Assembly (NCBI GenBank): GCA_039704465.1
Contig: JASFAU010000003.1
Location: 868,001 to 932,000 of the forward strand
Source: Plasmodiophora brassicae
Taxonomy: Eukaryota; Endomyxa; Phytomyxea; Plasmodiophorida; Plasmodiophoridae
Length of the DNA stretch: 64,000 bases
Direction of reading: 5' to 3'
Position numbers and translations under genes: made by a program. Numbering within the stretch: the first letter of the stretch is position 1; every line of letters starts with the position of its first letter. The notes under the pieces were generated by a model. It had not been told where the DNA came from. It saw only the letters and a program-made list of their open reading frames with translations, and did not search any database. Positions 22,026 to 35,083 of this stretch are shown here, in pieces.

Positions 22026-23194
22026 ATTATTGCGGAATCGCTCTTTACAACAAAGTTGATCTCGACCTATGTCATCAGAGAGCAATGCGAGTATAGGTCA
22101 TCGATCCGCGGTATTGCTGCTGAAACAGAGCGGTCAAGCAGGGGCGACAAGCACGGCCAGGTGTACGGCAGACTGCCAGAATTCCATCGCGGAGCTTGGC
22201 CTGTCTGGGCAACAGCGATATCCAGTTTGCCATTGGGATTGTGGAAGAAGTTGCACTTGTCGCAGTGAGTCTCGTACCGGAACTCGCAGTGCAGTAGTCT
22301 GGTGACACTCTGATGAAGCCTAATCCGCTGAGATACTAGGCCTTGCTCCTGATGCACCCGATCGTTGCTTGACAGCAGCCGGGCGACCAGGGGTTTCTTG
22401 AAGCGGGTTCCAGTGGTATCCCTCATCCAGTACTCATGCTGCATGGCCTACACCAACTTGCCTATCTTGAGAAACACCCCGAACACGTATACCTTAAGGA
22501 AAATACCAACGACGTCTATCTTGAGGTCGTATGGTGGGTACTTCACCGACGTCGTGCATAACGAGTACCTATCGCAAACTGATGCATTTGACCTGCAATA
22601 TCTGTTGCCGGGACGAGAGCCGGCCTGTGCGACATGGGCTTTCATGGTGAAAGTCAACCAAGGCTGGCAACGTCGACAAGTTCGAGGCCCGACTGTGCGT
22701 CCAGAGGTTCGTCCAGAGCCGAGTGTAGACCACGACGAGACGTGCGCGCTTGCCGAACACGTCGAATCACTTCCGCGTCTGCTACCTCTCACCGCACAGG
22801 GTAGTCGTTATACGCGAAATCGGCGTGGCACCCGGCAAGGAACACCAGGTCGCGCGACAGCCGAAAGCGCTACCTATACGGTGCCATTGATATGAGCTAC
22901 AGGTCTGTATTGGAGTATCGGAACGTAAACTTCAACACCCGAGACAAGCGGCGCCGATTCTGCGGTCCTGCCGACATCGCCGCCAGTCTGCCTTCTTGTT
23001 AGCGGCGATAACACTAAACAACGGAGCAGGCATGCAATATGAACAATACTAACCATCGGGTCACAAGTTAAAACGCTTCAGCATGCGTTCCGGATGTCGC
23101 AGGTGCGACAAGTCCGTGGCGGCATCCGTAGCAGGTCCCGGGCGTCAAAAACCAAAGCAGCAGTGACGACGGACTGACCGGCGCCATCGCGGTT
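22026..23194. other. No supported gene
   Basis: 1.17 kb. Minus-strand fragments (22444-22067 and 22792-22448) show protein-like pieces such as FEFRYE/CDKCNFF but no family I recognise, and no consistent exon chain was found. A decayed minus-strand gene is possible. Confidence 0.35.
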
Positions 23195-23608
23195 ATGAGG
23201 ATTCTGACCCACAACCACCTGATCTGCGTCGTGAAGACGTGCACGAAGCAGTTCCCGCTTCGCATTGATGCGGTGCGTGTAGAAAGTGAGGAGTCGGAGT
23301 TCAGTGGCGACTTCATTAAGCACATCCTGGGAACTGTGGACTACGAGGTCCTCCGGCAGTGCGGTCAACAGCTTGGCCTGCCAATCCCTGATTCGCCCGA
23401 AGGATGTGAAGATGAGGCTCTTCAGCAGTTGCACAATCTCCTAATCGACGTATGACAATCGATTGTCCTGTGTATCGCACTGAGTCTTACGTGACACACT
23501 TTGCAGACCCACATCCAGGAAGGGCAACTGTGCTGCGATGGATGCGGAAGAACGTACAAGATCACGAATGGCATCCCGAACATGCTGTTGAGAGAAGATG
23601 AAGTATAA
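23195..23608 (+). CDS. TRM112: TRM112-like methyltransferase activator subunit
   Basis: Two exons (23195-23449 and 23507-23608) with a 57-nt intron give 118 aa. It starts MRILTHNHLICV, as Trm112 proteins do (MKLLTHN...). It continues with FPLRIDAVRVE, a helical insert, and the C-terminal Zn-ribbon half QLCCDGCGRTYKI followed by the highly conserved NGIPNMLL. Trm112 is a small obligate partner of several methyltransferases acting on tRNA, rRNA and the release factor eRF1. Length and motif order match the family. One zinc-site cysteine pair (CDGC) is present; the N-terminal half has a single Cys pair (CVVKTC). Confidence 0.9.
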
Positions 23609-23749
23609 ACTCACATATGCTACAGACTGACAGATCGTTCAATCGACTGCAGTGTCGCGTCCTGTCGTTGACGATGCAGATGTGTTCATCCTTGACTGCC
23701 TTCGATATGGCTATCCAGCTTTTGTCGGATCGCCTCTCCTTGTGCTTTC

Positions 23750-24155
23750 CTGTTTTGCACAGCGGCGTGGACCTGGAGCAGGCCAACGCCTACATCCGCT
23801 GGTGCAAGGACGGGGCGAAACAGTGGGTGGACCCAGACAGCAGCGACGTTGGCCGGCGTTTCAGCACGCTGATGGTGGACGAACTCCAATTACCACATGC
23901 CGACCCTGAATGACAAGCTGATCTGGTGCAACTTGCCCTTCTTTCCCTGATGGACATTGTCCGGGAGCACATCCTGAACAATGCCAAAGTGGACTTGCGT
24001 CAGATGCCGGGGAACGTGCGGAACCTCGGGCCCATGTTCCACCCGCTTCAAGGGTATTCCGGGACGCTCGAGAACCGATTTATCTTCCCGGACCGGGTCT
24101 ACAGGGCCCCACACGGTATCGTCCTGGACGAGGGCGCCAACGGCCAGGTCATCAT
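23750..24155 (+). pseudogene. Fragment of the giant DUF3638-like gene family (copy C)
   Basis: About 406 bp matches positions 33620-34047 of copy A. Shared peptides include YIRWCKDGAKQWVDPD, GYSGTLENRFIFPDRV and APHGIVLDEGANGQV. An internal stop (23911-23913) after HADPE, small deletions and abrupt ends show it is dead. It begins about 140 bp after the TRM112 stop. Its sequence is closer to copies A and B than random drift would leave if it were very old. Confidence 0.8.
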
Positions 24156-26265
24156 TCAGCAGCTGTCGGCACCGAGAAGTACGGCGCGTCGCCCACTGCT
24201 CGTGCGTACCGGGACGGCTGGGCGCGCGCGCGTACCGCCGATGAGCACCACCTGCCGGCCAACGACGTGTTCGCCAACTACATTGGCGCGTGCACGACGG
24301 CGGGGCGCAACGCACCCAAGGCGGGCGATGTGGCCCCATCGCTCCGCATCAGCAGCGGCGCCGCCCATCACGATACGTCCCAGCTGGTCCGGTTCTGCGA
24401 CCTGCTCTTTGCAAGGGCGCCGACGCTTTCCAAGCCCATCGCCCGCGTCCTGATAACGGCGCTTTTGAACCGCTGGGCGTTCTTGAAGAGCCCTACACAC
24501 CCAGACGACCGGGGCTGAGCATCTGGTGGTGGCGCGTGTTCGCGATGCCTGCGGGCGGCCTGGGTGTCTCCGTTGACGCGATCGACCTCTGGTCAGCCGA
24601 GGTCGTGCCAGGAACCGCTCGGAGAACCAGCACGTCATCCGACCTGCAAGCGAGGCCGCCCCTCCCACATTATACCTGCTCGGGTGGTGTCGCCGGCGGT
24701 CACCGCGTTCGTAGAATCACATGCCGAGATCGCTGCCCCGAACGAGATGGGCACCATCGCGTCGGCGCCCGTCCTGCTGGTGGCCGGTAAGGGCGACTAA
24801 CTTGGCCCGCTCGCTGCCGTTCATACGCCCGATCTGATCACCGCCGATCCTGTCACGAGTTGCTCGACGTCATCGACGCAGCAGCATCAGCCACGGCGTC
24901 GTCGACAGGCACCCGTAACGGCCGCGACAATCGCACCCATGGGGGTCTTGCACCCGTCGTGGCCGTCCTGGAAAGCGGCAGCTTACGCCTTCGTGAACGA
25001 TCTGGACAGGCCGGCCTGACCGGCTGCGAGGAGACCCGTGGCCGACATGTCGCGGATGCGGGATGCCCGTTTCTGGCGGGACCTGCTGTTAACGCAGCCG
25101 TTTGCGCCGGTCGGCACGGTGCCGCATCAGACATTAACGCCGACTCTGTCCGACGCTTCAAAAGCGTGACTGACTGGACCCGGCACGTCAATAATCCGGC
25201 ACCAAACCCCAGTGCCTGGCCATTCGAGGACGAAGCGCCGGAACATCACGATGAACTACCTGAGTTTGCGCAGACGATACGTCATCTGCTAAGCTGAAGC
25301 ATCGCAGCGGGGCGCCTTCTCCAGTTACCCGCAGTTCGAATAATCGTGAACGTGCAAGGCGTTTGTGCCGCTTCATGGCAACAAAGGATGAGAGATGCGC
25401 AGGCCTGCGGCGACTTCCCGGTCGCCAGCCCTTTGCGATGATCGAGAACGTCCAACGCGGACACGCGCGCTAGCGAGCTAGCGACTGGTGAATGTGATCG
25501 GACGTCCACAGTTCGTCGAATGTCGGCGCGTGTCAACTGCGAAGGTCTGACTGTATGCCAGCTCCGATCGCTGCTAGGCGACCGCTGTGTTGAATGACAC
25601 GACACCACTACCGAACGAAAAGTACCGTCGCTGTTTGCCGTTTCCGTTTCGTTTGCGGGCGCCGACGAGACCCCTTGTGACGCCGTCGTGTTACAGGAAA
25701 TTCTATGTCAGGTCGGGTCTGCGGTCGAGACGCGATTGTGGCTTGCATCGCGTTTCGTTACGGGGTACGACAGGAGCCGACAGGACGTCGCAGCGCGAAA
25801 AGACGTCACCGCTGGACCGTAAATTCCGTGACAGTCGGTGTCACGATGAGCGAATCGCGCCGCGAGCCTTTCGTGATGAAGCGTAATTGATGCGCAGTCG
25901 GCGCCACGAGGAGAGAATCGCTTCGCGAGCGTTCCGTGCAGCGTTTCGTGAAGAAGCGTAATACCTATGTACATACTGTATTCCTCGTTCAAAGGGGGAC
26001 GGTATTCTTTGTAGTTGACGCGCGGTCCGCGGCACTGCCGTTCGCCTGCTGTCGTCACGAGGCGAACTCGCTGGCACAAAACACGCACTTTTCAGTCAGC
26101 GTGTCGGGCCAGAAAGCGTTGAACAGTCGCTGAATGTCCGCACGGACTTCCGGAAATCGATCACTCAGGAATTAATCTGAACGCCCAGACACAGCTGTTG
26201 ACCTTCAGATCGAAGCCACATTCTGTGCCAGATCTATAGAGCTTTCAGTAGTGAAGTCCATTAGC
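24156..26265. other. No resolved gene
   Basis: 2.1 kb. A plus-strand frame (24267-24518 and its upstream extension, with VFANYIGACTTAGR and LITALLNRWAFLK) looks like coding debris but is not recognised. A second frame (24860-25297, 145 aa) has no visible domain. The last ~130 bp resemble the upstream flank of copy B and so belong to the duplicated unit. Confidence 0.35.
25832..25963. repeat. Diverged tandem repeat upstream of copy A
   Basis: Two units of about 60-70 bp, each starting cagtcgg(t/c)g(t/c)cacga and ending cgtga(t/a)gaagcgtaat. The second carries a short insertion. Confidence 0.5.
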
Positions 26266-29200
26266 ATGCTCGTCGCCGTCCTTGTGGGCGCGCTCTTACC
26301 GTTGTCCCTGTCCGCACCTTGGGATTTGAGTCAAGCCTGTTCCACCTCATTCGACGTTGACGACCCGATCCGGACCGAGATCGGCGTACCGCTTGCATCG
26401 TCCCTGGACGCACTCCCGCCGGCCCTGGCTGGCGTCAAAGATATTCGTAAGCGCCGATGCCTGCTCCTGACGCTCAGCAGAATCGCGGCACGACTTCCGG
26501 ACGGAGAGTTTTGTGCCCATGCCAATGATATGCTACGACTGGTAACAATCACAAGTGACGACCGAGAAGTATCGGCCATGCACACCGCCTGTGCCGCGTT
26601 CGTCGTGTACCGGTTTCATGGCATTCCCTGTTCTGGCCCTATCAACGCGCCCAATGATCCAAGGTTTCGTTTGTTTTCAGAGATCTTGGACGCAACTCGT
26701 GGCGATCCCGCTGTCGAACGCCTCCCGCCGAACGCGCTGATGGCCCCAGTTGCCAATTTCTTCGGTGATGCATGGGCGTCTTCATTAGGAATCGACGGCT
26801 TCGTGTATCCAGACGCACTTTACTTCATGCACACATTGCTGTCTAAGGTTCTTCACAAGTGGGACGTCGAGGACCAGCACCGCCAACTTGGCATCGCCGC
26901 CTTGTTCGCTGGTTCGATGAATCATGGCGACAGCGTCGACGGGAACGCGCTGTTCCTTGCCGAGCTCGCCAAAACGTTCCTGGCTGTATCCAAGAAAGTG
27001 GTCGTGCCAGTGGGGTGGAGGTCGACCAACAGTGGCCACGCGATGCTTATGGAGATACTCTATGATGGTGCAACAAACAAGCTAGAGGTCTCCATTTTCA
27101 ACGCGGGCGCCGGATCGTCTGGTGCGCACGCCTTCGTCAAATACTTGGATCGCGTTAACGTTGTCCCCATTGTGAAATTCGTCAATGTTCCCTCTGGTGC
27201 ACTGCTGCACACCCTGGACGTCCTGTTCCACCTATTCTCCATGATGACTGGCCCCAGGGAGCTGGTTCCAACTGGGTCTCAACAATACGGCCCCGACGAC
27301 ATCTATCAGCGAATCTTGCAGCCGCTTCACAGGTATCACGACGGGTCGATCAAGAAACCCTCAATGAGGTTCCAACAGTCGGGAACGTGCACTATGAAAT
27401 CGCAGCTGGCCTACCTGCATGTGACGCTGGGGGATGAGAAGTTTCGCCTCGTCAAGGAGGACCTTCAGCGAGCCGCCGTGGACGTGATGACATCGCGCCT
27501 ACTTGGTCACGACGACGACGCGATCGGCGACCCGCATACGTGGCTGTTTATTCTGCGGACGGTGGCGCGAAACGTGGCTCGTCGCCAAATGAAACTGAGC
27601 ACCGATGCGCCCAACCATGACCTTGGTGACGGCGGCCTACTCTTCAACGACGTCGCGTTCAAGCGTGCTTTCGACAAAGTGAAGGCATTGGTGGAGGGCA
27701 TCCCGATGCCATTCGCCATCAAAAAGTTGCGATTGTCGAATGAGATGGTCAACTATCCTGAATCGCCGTTCCTCGTCGATTACGGTGATATTGGCCTTCA
27801 GCCAGCTACAAGCGTTGTCGCCAAGCCTCCCGAAGTTTCGATCCGCATCGATTTCTCTAAGCCGACGGGGACTGTGCAATCGTTGCAGACATTGTTGACG
27901 TTGATCAAGAAGAAGACTGCCTCGCCGGCTTGTAAGGATGCATTAATCGCGACGATCCTCTCTATCCCCGGGCATGCTCTGCATGCCGAACATTATTCGA
28001 CGATGTCGGGCGAGGATGCGGGCACACTGGCCGACAGCATCAAGAGTCTTGTCCATTCCTTGGACTTCATGACCGGCAACGAGCAGCACTGGGACAGTGT
28101 ATTGGCCCGGAACAAGCTCCTCATCATGATGTGGCGCGTGACCTGTCGACTGGACTCACTGGTGACAGATCGCGGATCAGTCCCTTTGCTCAGCTCTTTC
28201 CGGATGTCGAACCACATGCTGTGCCGTCTGCGCCACTCCAAGTACCTCCTGTCCTACGATCGGTCCCTCATTGACCAGCTCGACGATATGTTCGAGGCGT
28301 TAAAGTTCCATTCCGATTCGTGCGACCCGAAGGCATTGCCGCTGGACTTTGCCATGCGAAGCCTGACGACGAACCCGACGTCGTTTCGGCAGTGGCTTTT
28401 GCAGATCGCCACTCGGATCACGACACAACACAAATTGACTCGAGATGCCATGATCGCGTTTATGCCCCGAAATGTGCAGACGAAATTCCGAAGCCTGGAC
28501 ATTCCCTGCGTGGTCTATGGCCTACTTGTCATGGATCGCTTGCGCAATGCTCTAGGCGAGACAACGGCGCCTGTGCCGCCCTTTTCGGGGAGCCTTTCTC
28601 AGTTCGTCGTGAAAAGGCTCATGGATCTGGTGCATCTGTGGGACGGTACAACGACATCGTACAACTGGGGCCGCCTTACGATTCGCGATCTTCGGGAAGA
28701 CTTTCAATGCCCGATCGAAGTCAGCAAGCAACTTGAGAACGACACGCCTGATCTGAACCGTACTAGTTCGGGGATTGATGATCTGATATCCCTTCCGTAT
28801 AGTACTGCCTATGAATCTGTGACACGGCCGTCCGGAAACTCGTTTCTGAAACCACGAAGTATGGTTGGAAGGCGGGGCAGCAGCAGCAAGAGTCAGTCTC
28901 CTACTTCTCGATGGCCCGTCATTCACGCCGCGATCGGCTTGGCGCGTTCTTCAAGACACTATGAGGAGAACGACTTCTTGGTCAGCCGGCAGACGATTGG
29001 CCACCGGGTGACCCTGTCGACAATGTTTCGCGAGCGGACGCGGATCCCGTCGTTGCTGTTCGCCTGGCAATCCGGCCACCTGGACGTCACCAACTACACG
29101 CATCAGGACGTCATCGACTTCGCCCTGTTCCAAGGACCAGTCAACGTCAACGGCGGGCTGCAGGAGCTGTGCTTGCAACGGTCTCCGCTTATCGATGCGG

Positions 29201-32200
29201 TGTTGCAGGAGGCCCAGACTGCCATGCGTCGGATCGCACCGGCGACGGGTCGTGACCAGCGTACCATCCTCTGGCTGTACGCATTGACGTTTCGCGTCCG
29301 ATCGTTCCGGCCTGCGTCCGACGCGGAGTGCCGCGCCCGCCGCGACCTCCGTCGAGAGCTCGAGGACCGCATCGACTCGCAGAGCGGGCGCGACGTCTGG
29401 GCCTCACCAGTGATACGATCCCTGGCGCATGCCGTCATCATCATTGCCAGCGCAGTCGACGACGATTGCCAGGATGGGCGTGACCGCGACTGGCTCAAGG
29501 ACCTGGTCGCACGTCAGGCCCGGCGTCTGGACGTCCTCCGCGACGACGACGTGGATTCGGGCATCGCCCCCGCCTACCGTCATATTCGCCATCAGGCCGA
29601 CCTGTTCATGGCGCAGAAGTCCTGCCAGATCGTCGCCTACCTGCACCCGATGGCAACCAGCACTGATCTCTGGGACGTCCTGCACGACCTTCGCGAACGA
29701 CGTCGAGTCGAGGTGGCTGCCGTCGGCCGCAGCGATGACGCCGAACGCAGGCTGATCGAGCTGGCCTCGTCCTTGCGTTGGACCTGTGTGGACGGCCTCC
29801 AGCCGTCATGCTTCGCGTCGGGCCCGCAGGGCACCTGCTCGTTTGATCTGATGTCGGCTGAGGTTCGTTGTCAAACGGCGGACGGAGCGGTGCTGGGTGA
29901 GTTCGCGGTCAGGACCGCCGACATGCACCAGCATCCGTTCCTCGTGTCCCGATTGCGGATCGGCCTGGATCCGTCCATCACCATCGGAAAGGAGTACGAC
30001 AACCCGCCTACCTATTCTGTCATGCCGTCCCCGTCGTCGCGTGCGTTCTGGACCAAGTTGATCATCCAGATGCCCAGCGACAATTATCGTCGCCTGCGCG
30101 AGACCAGCCCGACGGCGGTCGTCCTGCACACGGTCGTCGGTCGGTACAGATTGGACAGGACCTCACTGATGAATCCAGAAACATCTGACCTGGACAAAGC
30201 ATTCGTGAGAGTTGTACTGGGCGATATTGATGTCGACCGTGCCGTCAAAGCCAAGTTTTTCTGGCACCAAATCCCAACATTGTCGTCCTCTCCAAGCGTC
30301 GCTCTCGTCACCGATGACCTCCTCCGCCCTGTCGCGAGATGCTCCCGAAACCTTGATGACTATACCCGCACGTCATTGCCTACCCCCGTAGTGTACGAGT
30401 TCGCCGACTCATCTGCAACGACATCGTTCCATGCGAAACATGGTCGCGCCTTCGCCCTGGTTGACCGTACGACTCTAACGGCCCCGGACGGCTTCACCTC
30501 GTTCGACGTGTTCGAATCTCAATCTGGTTCGCCCCGATGCCACCGCGTCGTCTTCTACGAGCACATCTTGGCTGGCGTGCCTGTGGCGTTCTCCAGCTGC
30601 GCTGGGTCGGACCATGACGACCTCGTTTGGGAGGCCGACCCGACCTTCGTGCTCGCCCCGGACCAGCGCCTACATGGCATGGACAAGCATGAGTTCGTCG
30701 TCATTCGTAAACGCGGTGCGGAAAGGCTCAGGGTGTTTGTGAACGCCGGCGGCTTCACCCGACTCGTCGACGTATCGCAACGGCAATCGGATCGCGTCGG
30801 GAACCCGGTTGACATGGTTGTCGCGCGTGAACGTTTCGACCGCATCCTGGTGGCGTTCTGCCACCTGCGGGAACGTCGATACGCGCTTGCCCTGTCCACG
30901 CTGGGCGCCGTGCATCAGTTGACACCTTGGAACGATGACGAGTTCCAGATGCTGCGTCATATGGTGGAGGACCATGACGATCTTGTCCCGGAAGCAATCG
31001 CCGTCCGCACGCTGGTCATGTTCCTCGACGAGGACAACCGGGAACTATCAAGCGATCCCAGACGCAGGCGCGACACACGGCTGCTGAACCCTGACCTGCT
31101 CACTGCCTACTACCGGGTCCACGGCAACCTGCCCGTTCGATTCCGCCTGCTGGCCTACGACGACCTGGTCGGCGATCGTCGCGGCGAACCATCTGCGACG
31201 AACGTCATCTTGGTTCGTACGCGCGACCAGGAGCTCCGCCTGCTGAGGACGCTGCACGCCGACCAGGCCTGCCAAGGGTTCGTCCGGTTTCAGATTGCCG
31301 CTCGAATCGCCTGGCTGGAGCATGATGATCGTCCCCTGTACTCGCCAGCCGAGGTTGTCTCGGCCAAGTGGGAGTTGTCTGATCAACGTGACTTCGTGTA
31401 TTCCTTCGAAGATGCGCTGTGCACATCGGAAGTAACGCGTTTGCACGGGAGCATCCTGTACAACAATCCGTTTACGGGTTTGGCGCCTCCGGATGTCCAC
31501 CTTTTCCACAGTGCTCTATCGTTGGGGTGGGACGCATCCCAGCAAACGCGCCTCACGAACTGGCTATTCGTTTCCAGTCGCGGCCGACGTCTCGCGTAAG
31601 GATTCTCCATGTCGTCCGGTCCGGTTTGTTGGTGCCGTCTGACACTGTCCGACAGGCAGGTATGGCGCCCCGTCGAAAAGGCTCTGGGCCGTGTGCATCA
31701 TGCAGGCGGGATCGTCGTCTCGAACTTGCGCAACGCGTTTAGGATGCCTGCGATCCCGCACAGGTTCGTCGATCGCATCGACGAGGGTCTTCCATCGGCC
31801 ATCCCGGATATTGTTCACCCCACCGAAGACGCCGTCGCCGCCCTGTTCCACGTGGTCAGCCTGCTCGAGACCCGACTTCGCCAGGCGATGAACGCCGCGC
31901 TTCAGCGGAACGTGCCGTCGCTCCATGCGCCCACGGAAGACGTTTCGTCACTCCAGCTGACGGATGTTCCCGAGTTCGAACGGAGGCGGTCGGAAGAAGT
32001 CGCTGATGAGACGCGGCGCGGCGCCGTTCGCCTCCAGGACCTCCGGACGGCATACCATCTTCGTGCACCAATGGAAGGCCTCGTTGCCGTCCTGAACAGC
32101 ATCGTGGGTGAACTCGACGCCTCCATTGCAGCAAGCGAGGACTCGATAAGAGACATCATTCGCAATGGTGCTCCTGGTCGTCGTCACGAATGGTTCGCGG

Positions 32201-35043
32201 AAGGGCTGGGCGATGGCGACCAGTTCGAATATCAGTCGCTGCTGCATCTGCTGGCAACGGCGTCGCCAAAGTTGTACGCGGCACGGTTCCCGACGATGCG
32301 GAACAACGAAGCGGTCATCAGTCACCTGCATGGCGCCTTGCTCCGTCATGTCCTCCTGGTAACCATCAGGCAGCACTGCCTCCGCATCAAGCGGTATGCC
32401 CAGGTGGACGACGTGCAGGGCGCTGCCGCCGAGCTGGCCAAGACCCGTGTGGATCGGGAAGCCTTCGACCAGATCGTATCGCACCCGATGATCGTCGTGT
32501 TCGAGCTCGAGGCCGGCATGCGCCTGCGATCGGATCAGTTCCACGACATTCTCCACCTGCTGACCAGACCGGCAGGGTCGTCGTCGTTCCGTTCGATGAT
32601 TCTGCAGCGCCTGATGGCCGCCGGCAAGACGTTCGTCCTCGGGACAATGCTGGCGCTGGCGAAGGCCGACGGGTACCATCTGTCGATCATGGTGCCGCCC
32701 GCGTCCCTCTTCGAGCAGAACTCGGGCGATATGACCGCCCGATCCGCTGCATTCTTTGGCCAGCGGGCACGCGTGATCACGTTCGGGCGTCGCTCTGAGG
32801 ATGTCGCCGAGGAGTAAGTGATTGACACTGTATACGTCGTGCCGATGCACTGTTAACCTGCACGTGCAGGCGATTGAAAGCTCTGTATGAGACGCTGCTG
32901 GTTTGCATCCGGAACCACCAGTACGTGCTGATGGCGCCGCGTACCTTGCACATGCTGCAGAATACGTTCATCGATCTCGCGTCCCGTTTCCCCGGCACCG
33001 ACCAGCACGACGCGTCGATCTGGTGGCTGGGACGGATCCTGCTCCTGCTGAAGGATCGCGGTGCCGCGACGTTCGACGAGGTCGACATGACGTTCGACCC
33101 GAAACTGGAACACAACCTGCCGTCTGGAGATGCCATCGGACCCGATCGCATGCACGTTCGTTTCGCTGTCGACCTCTTTCTGCACCTGTCGACCTCGGGG
33201 TTGGTCGACTTTCGGGCCCACGCGCACGCTGTGGACCCGGAAACGTACGCCAGCAGGATACGGCCGCGCCTCATCGAGTGGGCCGCTGACTACATCGCCG
33301 GGTCGACCGAATGGACTCGGGCCTGCCCCGGGCGTGTCCTCAACTCGCTCCCGCTGTTCCTGAAATCGACAGGCGCTCAGGCGTCGGACGTGTTGTCGAA
33401 CGATGACCTGACGCCCGCTTGCAGGGAGCACCTGGCGTACGCGCATGTCCAGTTGCATCGCAAGGTGCCGTTTGCCCTGCAAGGTAACGTCAACCAGCAC
33501 TACGGCCGGGCCAACGACGGCACCGACCCGCTTCCACGACCGTACGTGGCGGCGAACACGCCCAGCGACACCAGCCACATCGCCAGCCAATGGGAAATCA
33601 TCAACCGTGGAGCGATCCTGTACTTGCACAGCGGCGTGGACCGGGAGCAGGCCAAGGCCTACATCAGCTGGTGCAAGGACGGGGCGAAACAGTGGGTAGA
33701 CCCAGACAGCAGCGACATTGGCCGACGTTTCAACACGCTGACGTCTGGCAGTCTCCGATTATCACATGCCGACCCTGACCGACACGCTGACCTGGTGCAA
33801 GGCGCCCTTCGTTCCCCCAGTCCCGAAGTGCAGGCCATGCTGATGGACTTTGTCCGGGAGCAGATCCTGAACAACGCCAAGGTGGACTCGCGTCAGACGA
33901 CGGGCAACGTGCAGAACCTCGGGTCCATGTTCCAGTCGCTGCAAGGGTATTCCGGCACGCTCGAGAACCGGTTCATCTTCCCGGACCGGGTCTACAGCGC
34001 CCCACACGGTATCGTCCTGGACGAGGGCGCCAACGGCCAGGTCATCAGTCGAATTCTGGGCCTGGGCCTGGACGTGCATCGTGTTCCAGACGGTTCCGAT
34101 CCGCTTGCTGTTCGTGCACTGCAAGCGTCGACAATGACGTCGTCGACAAGTGCCCTGATTGATGTTGGCGCGCATTTCAAAGGTGTTCGTAATGTGGTGG
34201 TCGCGGGCGACCTGCTGCATCACCACGCTGGTATCCAGGTCGTCGTCTTCTACGACGAAGCCACGAACCAGCCTCGTGCACTGATCAGGAGGCGCAGCGG
34301 TGCCGTTGACGACCGGGCACTGCCTGGGACAGACGCCGCCACGATCGAATCGATAACGGGGCATTCGCCCGTCAGCGGGTCTGCCGCCGTCTTCACCTAC
34401 TACGACCATCGGCACATCACCGGGGCCGACATCCCACAGCGACCCGATGCCAATGGCCTCGTCACCATCAGCGCCGACACGCCGTTGCGCGACGTCCTCC
34501 AGGGCGTCATGCGGATGCGAAAGTTCCTCACCACACAGACCGTCGAGTTCGTGACGTTGGACGCGATGCTCGACGTCACCGCCATGCTTCGTAATGCACA
34601 GGTGGTCCAGTTCCAGCAGGAGCGCAAGCAGAGCCGGCAGAGCGTCTTCCAGAAGATCGACGACGTCGTCCGGGACGCGATGCTCACCAAGATGTACACG
34701 GTGTCGGTGCCGTCCCGAGAATTCGAAACGCTGGCCAACGCCGTCGCTGACGATAGCGACGCCGTGGCGTGGTCGTTATTCAGCCGATCGCAGGTCGAGA
34801 CGTTCCTGGATCAGGTCACGCACGACGATGCGGTGGTGCCGATGCGGTCGCTGCTGGACGGGCGCCGAGACGCGCTGCTCAACAGCGCCCGCGTGTCGAC
34901 GATATTCTCGCGGGACGAACGCAGCGGGCTTCGGGACGCGATCGATACCATCATTGCCGGGTTCCCGTTGGCCGACGAGCAGTGCCCTGATAGCGCGCCG
35001 TTCGACGAAGGGCGCGAACAGGTCCAGGAGCAGCAACAAGAGG

Positions 35044-35083
<40 letters not shown>

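Noticed and set aside
22067..23056. Minus-strand gene between CAF-1 p60 and TRM112
   Set aside because: Fragments change frame without splice sites that give a consistent chain.
24267..24518. Possible RFX- or ARID-like DNA-binding fragment
   Set aside because: The resemblance is too weak; no signature residues could be matched.
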